Shown: positions 8,181-17,312, counted from the first letter of the stretch. The stretch: DNA of 64,000 bases from Streptomyces sp. Edi2 (GCF_040253635.1 NZ_JBEJGX010000002.1:233119-297118), one strand, 5' to 3'. The notes: a model not told the origin generated them from the letters alone. Program-made: numbers and translations.

Positions 8181-8818
8181 TCCGACTCTCCCAGTGCAAT
8201 CGTGGCGAGGCGATTCCATGTCACGGTCTTCGACGCCGTGTCCGTCTGCGCGGTGACGTCGACGAGATGGACCGTGCTGATGTGCAGCGGAGCGTGGCTG
8301 GGGCGGACACGGCGCAGGATGCGCTGGGCCGCGTCGGAGTCGGCCTCGGAATGGGCGTAGGCGGTCGTCAGGTGCTGCAGGCCCCACTGGTAGCGGCATG
8401 CCTCGTCGCCGAGCGCGGCCCGTGTGCCCGCGCGGGCGGCCGTGTGCAGGGCAGCCAGGTCCTCGTCCGGCGCGAGGTCCGCGATGACTCCGCTGTGGTA
8501 CGAGAGCAGCGACCCCACGGTGACGGTGAACGGCTCGATGCCGCCGAGCCGCGCGGACACCTCCCCGACGAGCTTGTCCCGCTGCTCCGGGGTGATCTCG
8601 TCGGCCGGGACGCTGATCTGGTCGACGGTGATGTGGAGCCACTTCAACTCCACTGGGGTGATCGGGAAATCGGCGTCCAGGAGACGCTGGTTGGACTCCA
8701 TGACCAGGTCGCTGAGTGCCTGGTGCCTTGGGTCCGTCCAGTCGACCTCGACGTACCAGTGGAGGAGCGTGCCGGCTTGCCACGGCTGTGCACCGGCCTT
8801 GAACTCGAACGGCTTCAT
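8177..8818 (-). CDS. 2H phosphoesterase (LigT / 2'-5' RNA ligase-like)
   Basis: The 213-residue protein has both signature HxT motifs of the 2H superfamily: HITV (H62, T64) and HLTT (H149, T151). 2H enzymes cleave cyclic phosphodiesters or 2'-5' linkages at RNA ends and some act in tRNA repair. A Trp-rich N-terminus (TLLHWYVEVDW) is the first strand of the fold. The ATG at 8818 has no clear ribosome site. The downstream EEP gene overlaps by 4 bases, so the two form an operon. A second 2H protein is encoded at 9770-10900. Confidence 0.8.
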   Translation of the reverse strand: MKPFEFKAGAQPWQAGTLLHWYVEVDWTDPRHQALSDLVMESNQRLLDADFPITPVELKWLHITVDQISVPADEITPEQRDKLVGEVSARLGGIEPFTVTVGSLLSYHSGVIADLAPDEDLAALHTAARAGTRAALGDEACRYQWGLQHLTTAYAHSEADSDAAQRILRRVRPSHAPLHISTVHLVDVTAQTDTASKTVTWNRLATIALGESE

Positions 8819-8894
8819 GGTGTGGAACGCTACGACCGGTCGAACCGCCGAGGCAGGACCTTCGTCTACCTGGCTGGAACTCGCCCCCAGCTCG

Positions 8895-9515
8895 TTACCG
8901 GTACAGCGGGTCCTCCGGGTCGTGGATCTCGAAGGGCCGGTCGGAAGCGCGTTCAGCGTGGCGGATCGAGAGCCGCGCCGACGTCTCCGGCGTCACGATT
9001 TCCACCATCTCCGGAGGGCGTGGCAGCAGCACGCTGGGCGGAAACCCGTCGGGCAGCGCGCTCCGGTCGAGGTTTTCCAGCCACCAGCGCATCCAGCCGT
9101 AGAGGGCCGACGCGTAGAACTCCGACGGTCCGCCCTTCGCATGTACGTGCACGGTGTACCCGACGGGCTGCCACACCGACGGCGGTTGTACGCGTACCCA
9201 CACCAGCGCGCTGTGGCTGCCCGTTACAGCACCGACAACCAAGACCCCGGGGTACGCACGCACCGCGTCCTCGAGGATGTCGAATGCGCCGTTGGGCGAC
9301 GGAGCGTTGGTGGCGTCCACCACGAGGACGGATGCGCTCTCCTTGGTCCCCGGCGCGGCGTTCGACGGCGCCATCAGATGCAGAGCAGGACCGTTCTCCC
9401 CTTCCGCGGCCGACAGGTCGCGGGGTGTCACGTGGACGCGAAGGTGCTCTGAAGGGGACGAGACGCGAGTCTCCAACCTCCACGCCGCCAGCACGCTTCC
9501 CGCTGCCTTGCTCAT
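8895..9515 (-). CDS. Hypothetical protein, 206 aa
   Basis: Starts with ATG at 9515 (MSKAAGSVLAAWRLETRVSS) preceded by GAGGGGGA. The N-terminal half is strand-rich. Residues ~60-105 (SASVLVVDATNAP, then GVLVVGAVTG) alternate hydrophobic strands and turns. The middle has a Trp-rich patch (YGWMRWWLENLD). No known motif is recognised. It lies upstream of the 2H-EEP pair on the same strand with a 76-base gap, so it may be the first gene of that operon. Confidence 0.65.
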   Translation of the reverse strand: MSKAAGSVLAAWRLETRVSSPSEHLRVHVTPRDLSAAEGENGPALHLMAPSNAAPGTKESASVLVVDATNAPSPNGAFDILEDAVRAYPGVLVVGAVTGSHSALVWVRVQPPSVWQPVGYTVHVHAKGGPSEFYASALYGWMRWWLENLDRSALPDGFPPSVLLPRPPEMVEIVTPETSARLSIRHAERASDRPFEIHDPEDPLYR

Positions 9516-9769
9516 CGGTCCCCCTCGTAGCGTTCCCGGTGTCCGTGACCATCGTTCCCACTCCTGTCCAGGAAAGAAACAGGGACACCAGCCTTTCCGG
9601 CCTGCGCCACCGCGGCCCCTGAACGGCGGGATACGGGCCGGGCTGCGGGGGTATGCAGGCCCTTGGCTTAAATGCCGTTGTGGGCCGTGCTTTCGCGTCC
9701 GTGGGCGGTGAGTGATTTCGGTAGCGTGCGGGAGCACAGGGCGTGATTCCGCAGTTGGAAGGTGGGGGT

Positions 9770-10900
9770 ATGGAGAGCTTTTTCTCTCCGAAGAGGACGT
9801 GGGCGCAGGGCCCGTATCTGCACTTCGTGGCCAGACTGGATGACCCGGCGTACGTGGAGTACACCCGGGCGCACCACGATCTGCTGGCCGAGTACGGCGA
9901 CCAGGTCGGGACCGTGCCCGCCGAGTGGCTGCACTGGACCGTACTCGGCATCCATCACGACCTGACACGAGACCAGGTGGAGCGCGCGGTTGAGCGGGTC
10001 CGCACGAAGCTGGCCGACTACGGCGGAAGCGTGGACGCCGAGCTGGGCCCCGTGTGGCCCGGCCCGAGCGCCGTAACCGTCGCAATGCACCCGGAGCCAC
10101 CGCTCACGGCCGTGACTACCAAAGTCCGCGAAGCAGTCTCCACCGTGGACGGCATCAGTCCACGAACTGCTCCGGACCGTGAGTGGCCGCACTCCACACT
10201 CACCTACTACCGCACCGGCGATGTCCATGACGCTCGCTTCAATCGCCGCCTCCGCGAGATCCGACCGGACCGCGTCAAGATCAGCATCGACCGCGTGCAC
10301 GCCGTCTACATGCACCAGGACCTCGACCTCGGGTACTACCGGTGGGATCACCTCGCAGAACTGCCCTTGGGTAACTCCGCGATCCTGACGGTCCGCACCC
10401 GCCTGGACGAGCTGGTCGCTCAGGCGGAGCGCGAGGGCAACAGCCCGTGGGCCGAGGCGTGGCGGAGGGCACGCACTTTGCTGGCGCCTGTGTTCGGCGA
10501 CGAGAAGTTCCGCCCCTCCCACTCCACTCTCGACGACGGATTCGACAACGTCGAGGCTGCGGGCGCTCTGGCGGTCAGCCTCTACCTGCTGGCCCGTGAA
10601 CGCTCCGTCGCCGCGGCCGACATCTCTCTCCAGGACCTGGAGGAGCTGGCCGGCGACCAGTTCCAGGTCAGCAGAAGCCCCCGGTTGCACGAGGAGATTC
10701 GCAGCCGACTCGGGGCGCTGGGGCACGCGTTGGATGACGCCGACGATCCCGTCATGGTGCGCTGGCGCACCCTGGACTACGTCCACAAGGAGCCGTTGTA
10801 CGGGGACCTGGACGACAGCTCCCTACGCGCAGGTCACGCGGGCGAGAACGGGCTGCACCGGGTCCTCGCGCCGTTCTACCGCGACCGCATCCGCTTCTGA
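9770..10900 (+). CDS. 2H phosphoesterase with a helical C-terminal domain
   Basis: The protein has 376 residues. The N-terminal ~190 carry two 2H motifs, HWTV (H55, T57) and HSTL (H141, T143), in the positions seen in LigT/2'-5' RNA ligase-like enzymes. Residues ~210-376 form a separate acidic helical domain (LARERSVAAADISLQDLEEL, RSRLGALGHALDDADD) that I do not recognise. GGAAGGTGGGGGT lies before the ATG at 9770. A terminator follows at 10910. It is divergent from the 9515-7347 gene group, so two separate transcripts in this segment encode 2H enzymes. Confidence 0.75.
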   Translation: MESFFSPKRTWAQGPYLHFVARLDDPAYVEYTRAHHDLLAEYGDQVGTVPAEWLHWTVLGIHHDLTRDQVERAVERVRTKLADYGGSVDAELGPVWPGPSAVTVAMHPEPPLTAVTTKVREAVSTVDGISPRTAPDREWPHSTLTYYRTGDVHDARFNRRLREIRPDRVKISIDRVHAVYMHQDLDLGYYRWDHLAELPLGNSAILTVRTRLDELVAQAEREGNSPWAEAWRRARTLLAPVFGDEKFRPSHSTLDDGFDNVEAAGALAVSLYLLARERSVAAADISLQDLEELAGDQFQVSRSPRLHEEIRSRLGALGHALDDADDPVMVRWRTLDYVHKEPLYGDLDDSSLRAGHAGENGLHRVLAPFYRDRIRF

Positions 10901-10909
10901 AACGGCGGC

Positions 10910-10938
10910 GATCGGGGGCCGCAGCCCGGCCCCCGATC
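10910..10938 (+). terminator. Terminator after the 2H phosphoesterase gene
   Basis: An 11-bp perfect stem, GATCGGGGGCC (10910-10920) with GGCCCCCGATC (10928-10938), and loop GCAGCCC. It starts 10 bases after the stop codon. Confidence 0.75.
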
Positions 10939-10989
10939 ACCCCGGGCCAAGGGTGGCGTCCGATGAGGCGGGAACGCCACGATCGTCCG

Positions 10990-11316
10990 ATGCACGATGA
11001 CCAGGACCCTTGGAGGAATGGGCGCGGCACCGCGAGGAACGCCAGAAGGCGTCGAAGGGCAACCTCCGGGCGATCCCGCTCGCACAGGGCTCGCGCCGCG
11101 GGCAGCACGTCGAGACAGATGTGCCCCGCGTGATCCAGGAGTGGAACGGGAGCAACTGGGAGTCGATCGGGGGTCGAGGACCTGGCCGCGGCGAAGGCCG
11201 TCCTCTACCCGCCGCCTCCCGTGGAGGAGAAGCCCGTCGAGTGGGGCCGCCCGGCCTTGGGCAAGGGCCGCGGCCGGCACCGGAAGCCGAGCATCGCGGA
11301 GGAACGGGACCGGTAG
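10990..11316 (+). pseudogene. DUF6087-like gene with two compensating frameshifts
   Basis: The start reads MHDDQDP from ATG 10990. One base appears to be missing at about 11007-11010; the frame then reads EEWARHREERQKASKGNLRA, then VIQEWNGSNWESIG. A second shift follows at the five-G run 11169-11173, where removal of one G gives VEDLAAAKAVLYPPPPVEEK and the C-terminus GKGRGRHRKPSIAEERDR. The restored product (~108 residues) matches my memory of the Streptomyces DUF6087 family in length and motifs. The shifts may be real decay or homopolymer sequencing errors; a similar case occurs at 60292-60877. Confidence 0.65.
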
Positions 11317-11369
11317 CGCGACCATGCGCAGCAGCCGGTCGCCCCGAGAATCGCTGACGCCCGCGGGCC

Positions 11370-11957
11370 TCAGTAACTCTTGTGCGGGTTGAGGGCGCGC
11401 AGCCGGTTGACGAAGTCCGGGTCGGGACTCATCGCGACGTGTTCACCGGTGTCGGTGTCCAGGTAGCCCCACTGGCCGGTGCTCCCGGCTCCGCAGACCA
11501 TCAAGGTGAGCGTGCGGTCCGGCTCATGTACCTCGGTGACCTCGTGGTACACGGCGAGAGGCAGATCGTTCACCGTGCCGCTTGTGTGGCTGACCCCCAG
11601 GGCGGGCACGACGCGCCCGCCCTGCGGGGCATAGCGGTCTTCGTCGTAGCCGCCCAGGAGCACGTGCGAGCGGAAAGCCCAGGGGTGATCGTGGGGGCGT
11701 GCCTGATCGCCGCCTCGCCGGTCGGGCAGGCGCCACAGGTTGATCTTCACGGTGCTCTCTCCCGTCCGGCGCAGGACCAGCTCGGCCTTGTAGGCGTCGC
11801 CCCTGTCGTCGGGGACGAGGGTCCAGCCGCTCGGGCTGACGAACTGTTCCCAGGTGAGTGGCGCGAGCGCCGGCATGTGGCTCTCGACTCCGGCGGAGGC
11901 CGCCTCGAACCTCTCGTTCGTGATGGTCAGGCCGGGCACGATCATGGTTGCCGTCAT
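11370..11957 (-). CDS. Cupin-like protein, 195 aa
   Basis: The start is ATG 11957 (MTATMIVPGLTITNERF); the ribosome site is weak. Residues ~95-125 contain ARPHDHPWAFRSHVLLGGY, the His-x-His-x4-Phe pattern of cupin metal sites. Alternating strands continue to VYHEVTEVHE, a likely second cupin motif with His and Glu. Such proteins are small metal enzymes or sugar/amino-acid binders; the substrate here is unknown. It is divergent from the gene at 12066 with a 108-base gap that must hold both promoters. Confidence 0.65.
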   Translation of the reverse strand: MTATMIVPGLTITNERFEAASAGVESHMPALAPLTWEQFVSPSGWTLVPDDRGDAYKAELVLRRTGESTVKINLWRLPDRRGGDQARPHDHPWAFRSHVLLGGYDEDRYAPQGGRVVPALGVSHTSGTVNDLPLAVYHEVTEVHEPDRTLTLMVCGAGSTGQWGYLDTDTGEHVAMSPDPDFVNRLRALNPHKSY

Positions 11958-12065
11958 GCCACCGAGTCTGGCGCGCCCCCCCAGATGCGGGAAGTCGTTT
12001 CGCGCCAACCACTCCGACGAGCCAGACCTGTCGCGGGAGGCGGACGGACCGTACGCTTCTGCGCC

Positions 12066-12413
12066 ATGTCGATCACTGAAGTTCGTTCAGAATTCGCGGC
12101 GTTGAAGCGAACACTGGAAGCCGGCGAGTGGGCTCCGAGCCCAGCCGAGTTCGCCGCCGCCCACGACGGTCTGCTGAACATCACCGACAACGGCCCGGTC
12201 CACGCTCTCGGCGCCGCAGTCGTCCTCTATCTCCCGGAGGAGAGCAGCCTGACGCCCCTCTTCAACGCGACTGCGGACATCCTGGAAGCGCCGGACACCA
12301 CGTGGACGGACGACGTGAAGGGCATGGTTCAGGACCTCACGCAGCTCCTCCGCGAAATCGGGGAGCACAAACCCGCCACCCTCGACCTGACCCCGTACAT
12401 CGCGGGCATATAG
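12066..12413 (+). CDS. Hypothetical helical protein, 115 aa
   Basis: ATG 12066 (MSITEVRSEFAALKRTLEAG). A TACGCT -10-like box ends 9 bases before the start, so the mRNA may be leaderless. The protein is acidic and helical. The segment RTLEAGEWAPSPAEF resembles LASGEWKPNRFD in the next gene (12469-12813), and both are ~115 residues, so the two look like distant paralogues in tandem. No family is recognised. Confidence 0.6.
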   Translation: MSITEVRSEFAALKRTLEAGEWAPSPAEFAAAHDGLLNITDNGPVHALGAAVVLYLPEESSLTPLFNATADILEAPDTTWTDDVKGMVQDLTQLLREIGEHKPATLDLTPYIAGI

Positions 12414-12468
12414 CCCCCCTTCTCCTGTCCGCGTTCCGGATCGCTCTGCCGCGTGTCAGGATCGGGTC

Positions 12469-12813
12469 ATGTTCTCTTTGGGGCGGGACGGCATGCGCGA
12501 CCTGCAAGCGCGGGCCGAGGACTTGAGCACGGACCTTGCCAGCGGCGAGTGGAAGCCGAACCGCTTCGACAGGCGGGCCCTGCTCAAGCTGGCCGGCGCG
12601 GACGGCCCGGTGATCGACCGCGAAGCGATCGTCACGATGTTCGACCAGCTCTACAACGAGCGCGGCCCCCGGCAGCTGAACAAGATGACGGGCCGGCTGA
12701 CGACGCTGCTCATGAACACGGCGGCGGCGCAGGACCTGCCGTCGATCGCTGCCCTCCCTGAAGGGCAGGAGGCGCTGAGCGCGGTCCGGTCTCTCGTCCG
12801 CAGCGCGGCGTAG
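12469..12813 (+). CDS. Hypothetical helical protein, 114 aa
   Basis: ATG 12469 (MFSLGRDGMRDLQARAEDL). Helical, with the shared LASGEWKPNRFD segment noted for the preceding gene, then a Leu/Met-rich helix (RQLNKMTGRLTTLLMNTAA). It is followed after only 4 bases by the membrane-protein gene at 12818, probably the same transcript. No function is suggested by sequence. Confidence 0.6.
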   Translation: MFSLGRDGMRDLQARAEDLSTDLASGEWKPNRFDRRALLKLAGADGPVIDREAIVTMFDQLYNERGPRQLNKMTGRLTTLLMNTAAAQDLPSIAALPEGQEALSAVRSLVRSAA

Positions 12814-12817
12814 CTGT

Positions 12818-13219
12818 ATGGGCACAGGGTGGCTGGTGCTCCTGGCCATCGTCGTGGTCGTCGTCGGCTGGTTCCTCATCGGGATGTACCGGGGCGCCGC
12901 GAACCATGCTCGATCGCAGACCCGGCAGGACCTGGTCAGGCTCGGCAGCGTCCCGATGGTCGCTAAGGCGCTGACGGACGTGAGCAGTCTTCCGGCATAC
13001 GCCTTCATGGGCCCCTTCGCGGAGGGCCGCACGCATCCGTTCGGCTGGCTGTGGTGGCGGATCGAGAAGGATGCGGACGGCGGGCCGCGGCAGCACATGG
13101 GGTGGGCGCTGACCTATCGCAGAGCCCGGAAGGCCGCGGGCCTGCCGCTCTCGATCCGGGCGAAGCACACGGAGATCACCATGGCTCAGGGACAGGACCG
13201 CCAGGCTGCCGACGGCTGA
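12818..13219 (+). CDS. Small membrane-anchored protein, 133 aa
   Basis: One N-terminal membrane helix, WLVLLAIVVVVVGWFLIGMY (residues 5-24), then a soluble basic tail; topology is probably N-out with a cytoplasmic tail. It contains PFGWLWWRIEKD and a basic AHARSQTRQ. No catalytic motif. It follows the 12469 gene by 4 bases. Confidence 0.65.
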   Translation: MGTGWLVLLAIVVVVVGWFLIGMYRGAANHARSQTRQDLVRLGSVPMVAKALTDVSSLPAYAFMGPFAEGRTHPFGWLWWRIEKDADGGPRQHMGWALTYRRARKAAGLPLSIRAKHTEITMAQGQDRQAADG

Positions 13220-13272
13220 CGCCCGGACCCTCGGCGGAAGCAGGGCGCGATGGGGGGAGCCGAGTCCTCGCG

Positions 13273-13626
13273 CTAGCTGCCCAGAAGCATGGCGCGGGCT
13301 TCGAGAGCCCGGCTCAGCAGGGCCGCCTCACCGGGATCGACCCTCATCGGGCCGCTGGCGTGGACCGCAGGCGGCATCGTGACCCGCACCTCACCGTCAC
13401 CGAAGCCTGCGGCCAGGTCGGCGATCTGGTCGCCGGTCAGTGAGTGGCGGACGAACACGTCCACGCCGCTGAGGGAGACGCAGAAGGTGAGCAGGTGGGC
13501 GAAGTGCACCTCGATGACGTTGCCGCTGCCCATGACGGCAGCCAGTTCTTCGGTCGTGCGCTCGGTGTCGCTAAGGCCGTCGGTCAAGGGCATGCAGCTC
13601 CAGTTCTCTCGGGGCAGAGGGCTCAT
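13273..13626 (-). CDS. Hypothetical protein, 117 aa
   Basis: ATG 13626 overlaps the stop of the upstream gene (ATGA), so the two are coupled. The protein has a strand-rich middle (VIEVHFAHLLTFCVSLSG) and a helical C-terminus ending ARAMLLGS. That ending is duplicated as a remnant at 6653-6705. No family is recognised. It is transcribed from the class I promoter at 14112-14152. Confidence 0.65.
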   Translation of the reverse strand: MSPLPRENWSCMPLTDGLSDTERTTEELAAVMGSGNVIEVHFAHLLTFCVSLSGVDVFVRHSLTGDQIADLAAGFGDGEVRVTMPPAVHASGPMRVDPGEAALLSRALEARAMLLGS

Positions 13627-14069
13627 TCCTCCGTGTCGGCGGGCTCGAACCGGCCGCGGAACCGCGCCGGAATCTCGCTGGGCGGGGTGTTGGGATCGGG
13701 CGCATCGGCAGGACCGCGCTCGGTGTCGCTCCAGTAGTGCAGGGCGAGGACATCGACCGAGGCGTCACGCTCCTCGCGGGTGGCCCAGGCCTCGACGCTC
13801 ACGTCGCCCTCCGTGTAGACGGCGAAGGCGTAGCACAGCTCGAAGGGCGAGTCGTAGAGGGCAACCGCCTGGTACGGCCAGTTGCCCAGGTCCCAGCCTT
13901 CCGTGCCCCAGTCCCGGATACCGGTCCATCCCCAGGGCGCAAGGTGGACCAGCCAGTCGTCGGCGTCACCCCCGTCGTGGAAGTCCTCCGGGAGGAACGG
14001 CAGGAGCTCCACGGGAACAGGACCAGAGACGAAAGGGCGGTCACTGGAGGGGCGGGGAGCGGCAGTCAC
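13623..14069 (-). CDS. Hypothetical acidic protein, 148 aa
   Basis: GTG 14069 has GGAAGG 7 bases upstream. The protein is acidic and rich in Trp and Asp: DDWLVHLAPWGWTGIRDWG, then a strand segment PFELCYAFAVYTEGDVSVEA. No known motif. The transcript should start close to 14105 from a near-consensus class I promoter, which leaves a short leader. First gene of a two-gene operon with 13273-13626. Confidence 0.7.
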   Translation of the reverse strand: MTAAPRPSSDRPFVSGPVPVELLPFLPEDFHDGGDADDWLVHLAPWGWTGIRDWGTEGWDLGNWPYQAVALYDSPFELCYAFAVYTEGDVSVEAWATREERDASVDVLALHYWSDTERGPADAPDPNTPPSEIPARFRGRFEPADTEE

Positions 14070-14111
14070 GGGAGCCTTCCTGGTCGGAAACGGGACCGAA
14101 TCAACACGTCT

Positions 14112-14152
14112 AATGTACGCGCATGGTGGCTATGTGTCAAATTAAAAGGGTC
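14112..14152 (-). promoter_or_regulatory. Class I promoter for the 14069-13273 operon
   Basis: GACCCT (14152-14147), TTTTAAT, TTGACA (14140-14135), 17 bp, TACATT (14117-14112). One of the best matches to the class I consensus. Confidence 0.85.
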
Positions 14153-14186
14153 TCACGGAGGGCGGCGGTTTCGCGAGTTCGCGTGT

Positions 14187-14227
14187 GACCCTGGAAACTT
14201 GACGAGTACCCCTGATGAGGGTACTGT
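14187..14227 (+). promoter_or_regulatory. Class I promoter upstream of the RING gene
   Basis: GACCCT (14187-14192), GGAAAC, TTGACG (14199-14204), 17 bp, TACTGT (14222-14227). Divergent to the promoter at 14112-14152; the two box elements are 35 bases apart. Confidence 0.8.
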
Positions 14228-14233
14228 GATGCT

Positions 14234-14675
14234 CGTTGAAGCGGTTGCTCCGGCCCGCGACGGCCGACCCGTAACTCTGCGGGACGGCTGTCCACCTGGA
14301 GCGGGAGGGGTTCGGTACCTCTCCGGCCGTGAAAACCCCGTGCAGCGGCAATCTTGCGATTGGTAGTGTCCCGGCTGCGGGGCGGCTCCGATACGTGCTT
14401 CCTTCTCTCTCTTTGGAAAAGACTCAGCGCGATCACTTCCCGCCCCGCATCCGAGAGCTTCAGCCCGCCGCCCGCCCGATGCACGAGCAACCGGCGCCCG
14501 GCTTACGCCCGTTGACCAAGAACAGGTTGAAACTTTCGGCGACGCCGAGCGGTTCTCAGGGCCCTTCCTCCCACCGGGACGGACACGGGCCCGAACGCTG
14601 CGGCTCATGAAGACGATGCCCTGCACGACAGGGCCCTGCAGGCCCGGCGAGCGCCGGGGCAGGGGGAGGACGGCA
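14234..14675 (+). other. Long untranslated leader of the RING gene
   Basis: About 440 bases separate the class I promoter start point from the first credible start codon (14676). Reading frames here are Arg-rich and lack ribosome sites. I see no tRNA and no known riboswitch. It may hold a regulatory RNA, a second promoter or a decayed gene. Confidence 0.4.
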
Positions 14676-17288
14676 ATGACGACCACGACCATCACGACCA
14701 CCACCGGAGCCCGCCGCGGCCTGCCCGCAGTGCTCCTTTCCCGTCGTGGATCCGTCTACCTCAACTCCCCGTCGCCCGCGGCGCACGCCTCGACGGCGAC
14801 CGTCGACTCCCTCGCCGGCATCAGCCTGCTGGAAGCCGACCTCATCGAGCGCGGCTTCCTCATGTCGGCAGACCTGCGCCAGAACCTCACCGGCCGCACC
14901 GAAGACCAGCTCGTCACCGCCGGGCGCGACCTGCTGGCCGACATCGACGCGGCCCTCGGCGCGGACCGCGACCACACGCCGCTCTTCCGTCGCTTCCCGG
15001 ACAGCACCCCGGCCGACACCCTCGCCTTCTACGTCGACCGGGTACTTACCGTGCTCCTCCAGAAGGCCGAGCAGCCGTGCGTGCTGTGCGGATCGAACGA
15101 CACCGTGCACCCGGTCGCCCCGTGCGCCCACCTGGTCTGCACGTCCTGCTTCGACGGCGCCGACTTCTCGGCCTGCCCGATCTGCCACCGCCGCATCGAC
15201 GTAGACGACCCGTTCCTGCGCCCGCAGGACCACCGGCCCACCGCCGGCACCCGGCGCGCGCTGCCCGACCGGCTGCGGGTCCTCACCTACGGGGGCGCCC
15301 TCACGGACCGCACCGCGGACGCCAAGACCGAACTGACTGGACTGCTGGCGCGCACCGGCGCGCTCAGCCCGCAGGACACCGACGACCTGTCGACCCTCCT
15401 CGACGCGGCCGGCGACCGCAGCGACCTCGCGTGGCTCCCGGAGTCCATCCCCGGCCGCACGACCAAGGCCCTCGTCCTGGCCTGGCTCCTCGACGAGCCG
15501 GACCACCACCAGGTCGTACTCCCGGCCGTCATCTCCCGCATCACCACGGCCACCGACGTGCTGCGCCTCGCGGCCGTCCGCTCCGGCGGCGACGCCGGAC
15601 TCCTCACCCCGACCCGCTTCACCGCCCTCTCGCGCCCGCTGCGCCGCGCCATGCTGCAGGCCCTCGACGGCCTCGACGTGACCCTGGCCGCGGAGGACAT
15701 GCGCCGCCACGAGCAGGCATGGAAGCACCTGGCAGAGCGCCTGCACCCCTTCGAGCACGCCACCCGCTACCCGAACGCGGCCCTCACCTTCGCCGCGCTG
15801 CGCAAGACCACGCTCACCGACGACGCCCTCTCCCACACCCTGCGGACGACGGCGCGCCGCGTGCCGACCGCCAGCACCAACCGGCCGAAGGTCGCCCTCG
15901 CGCTCTGGTCCACCCAGGTCGAGACGGCCCTCGCCGAAGCCGACGTACGCCGCGCCCTGCCGCTGCTGGCGCAGCGTCCCGGCGAGCTGCTGCGCCGCCT
16001 CGACCACATGCTGCGCCTGGCGGGCAGCGACCACGCTGCGCGTGTCCTGGACGCACTGGAGCAGGCGGTTCCCCGGGTCGCCCCGGGAGTGATCCTTTCG
16101 GCGCTCGGCGAGATCCGCACCCGGACCCGCAAGGGTGCCGAGCGGGTCTTCTTCCCCAAGGGCGGCAACGCGAAGGCCCACATCGTCGCGGACCAGCGGG
16201 CTCCGCTGGCGGGCACGGTCGTCGACCGGGCCGTGGCCATCCTGACCGGTGAGATCCTGCGCCGCGTGGGCCATCTCCCCCCGGTGGACACCGCAGTTCT
16301 CGACGCGGGGCTGGACGGACTGATGGTCCCGTTCGCCGAGCGGACCGCCTCGCGCGCCCTGGTCACCCTGCCGCGCGGCAGCGAGCTGCCCCTGCCCGAC
16401 GGCCGCACGGTCCGCCTCTTCCTCCACTGGATGGAGAGCACCGCCTCCGGCCGCACCGACCTGGACCTGTCGGCGGCGATGTTCAACGACTCCTGGGAGC
16501 ACGTCGGCACCTGCGACTACACCCGGCTCCGCTTCGCGGGGACGGCCGCCGTGCACTCAGGCGACCTGACCAGTGCCCCGGCGCCGCAGGGCGCCAGCGA
16601 GTTCGTCGACCTCGACCTGGACCAGCTGGCCGCCGCAGGCGTCCGCTACCTGGTGGCCGTGGTCTTCTCGTTCAACAACGTCGCCTTCGACGACCTCGCC
16701 GACGCCTTCGCAGGATTCATGGCCCGTGACGAGGAAGGCAACACCGGAGAGGTCTTCGACCCGCGCCAGGTCGAGCAGCGCTTCGACCTGACCGGCCAGT
16801 CCCGCGCGAGCGTTCCCCTGCTGATCGACGTGAAGGGGCGGACCATGCGGTGGCTCGACGTCGTCAAGGGCGTCACCGGCACCAACCATGCCGTCCACCG
16901 GCACGCGAATGACCTCGCCACCCTCGGCGAGGGCCTGACCGGCCTGTTCACCTCCGGCGCCCGCGTCGGACTTGGCGAACTGGCCACCTGGCAGGCGGCA
17001 GGCCGTGCCCGCACCGTCGTCGTCCGCCACCTGGACGGCTCCACCACCACCTACCGGCGCCGCCCGCAGGAGACCAGCGAGACCTTCGCCACCCGCATCG
17101 GCACCCCGAACGCCGACGACGCCCTCGACCTGGACGCCACCGACGTACACCTCGCCTACCTGGTGCGCGGAGACCTGGCCCTGGCCGACGGCGGTGAGGC
17201 GTACGCGCTCTACCCGGCAGGTCTTGATGCCCGGAACGTGCGCCTGCTGGACGCTTCCGATCTCGTCGCCACGCTGCCCCCGCAGTAG
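14676..17288 (+). CDS. RING-finger domain protein (MXAN_6230/SCO0854-like)
   Basis: A large protein of 870 residues. Residues 135-170 form a complete C3HC4 RING finger: CVLC (C135, C138), C150, H152, C155, C158, and CPIC (C167, C170). RING domains bind two zinc ions and in eukaryotes are E3 ubiquitin ligases; bacterial versions are rare. I recall a Streptomyces/Myxococcus family with this architecture but unknown function. The rest is mostly helical, with a C-terminal strand-rich part (VRYLVAVVFSFNNVAFDDLA) resembling TerD-like or adhesive folds, without proof. Start ATG 14676 has GGGAGGA upstream; an in-frame ATG at 14607 lacks one. It faces the MoxR-VWA operon (22339-17387), its likely partner. 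Confidence 0.8.
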   Translation: MTTTTITTTTGARRGLPAVLLSRRGSVYLNSPSPAAHASTATVDSLAGISLLEADLIERGFLMSADLRQNLTGRTEDQLVTAGRDLLADIDAALGADRDHTPLFRRFPDSTPADTLAFYVDRVLTVLLQKAEQPCVLCGSNDTVHPVAPCAHLVCTSCFDGADFSACPICHRRIDVDDPFLRPQDHRPTAGTRRALPDRLRVLTYGGALTDRTADAKTELTGLLARTGALSPQDTDDLSTLLDAAGDRSDLAWLPESIPGRTTKALVLAWLLDEPDHHQVVLPAVISRITTATDVLRLAAVRSGGDAGLLTPTRFTALSRPLRRAMLQALDGLDVTLAAEDMRRHEQAWKHLAERLHPFEHATRYPNAALTFAALRKTTLTDDALSHTLRTTARRVPTASTNRPKVALALWSTQVETALAEADVRRALPLLAQRPGELLRRLDHMLRLAGSDHAARVLDALEQAVPRVAPGVILSALGEIRTRTRKGAERVFFPKGGNAKAHIVADQRAPLAGTVVDRAVAILTGEILRRVGHLPPVDTAVLDAGLDGLMVPFAERTASRALVTLPRGSELPLPDGRTVRLFLHWMESTASGRTDLDLSAAMFNDSWEHVGTCDYTRLRFAGTAAVHSGDLTSAPAPQGASEFVDLDLDQLAAAGVRYLVAVVFSFNNVAFDDLADAFAGFMARDEEGNTGEVFDPRQVEQRFDLTGQSRASVPLLIDVKGRTMRWLDVVKGVTGTNHAVHRHANDLATLGEGLTGLFTSGARVGLGELATWQAAGRARTVVVRHLDGSTTTYRRRPQETSETFATRIGTPNADDALDLDATDVHLAYLVRGDLALADGGEAYALYPAGLDARNVRLLDASDLVATLPPQ

Positions 17289-17312
17289 GCGTCAACCCCG
17301 CGCCAGCACACA

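Noticed and set aside
14556..16556. Minus-strand open frame of 666 codons opposite the RING gene
   Set aside because: Same antisense effect; the plus strand carries the RING motif and a good ribosome site.
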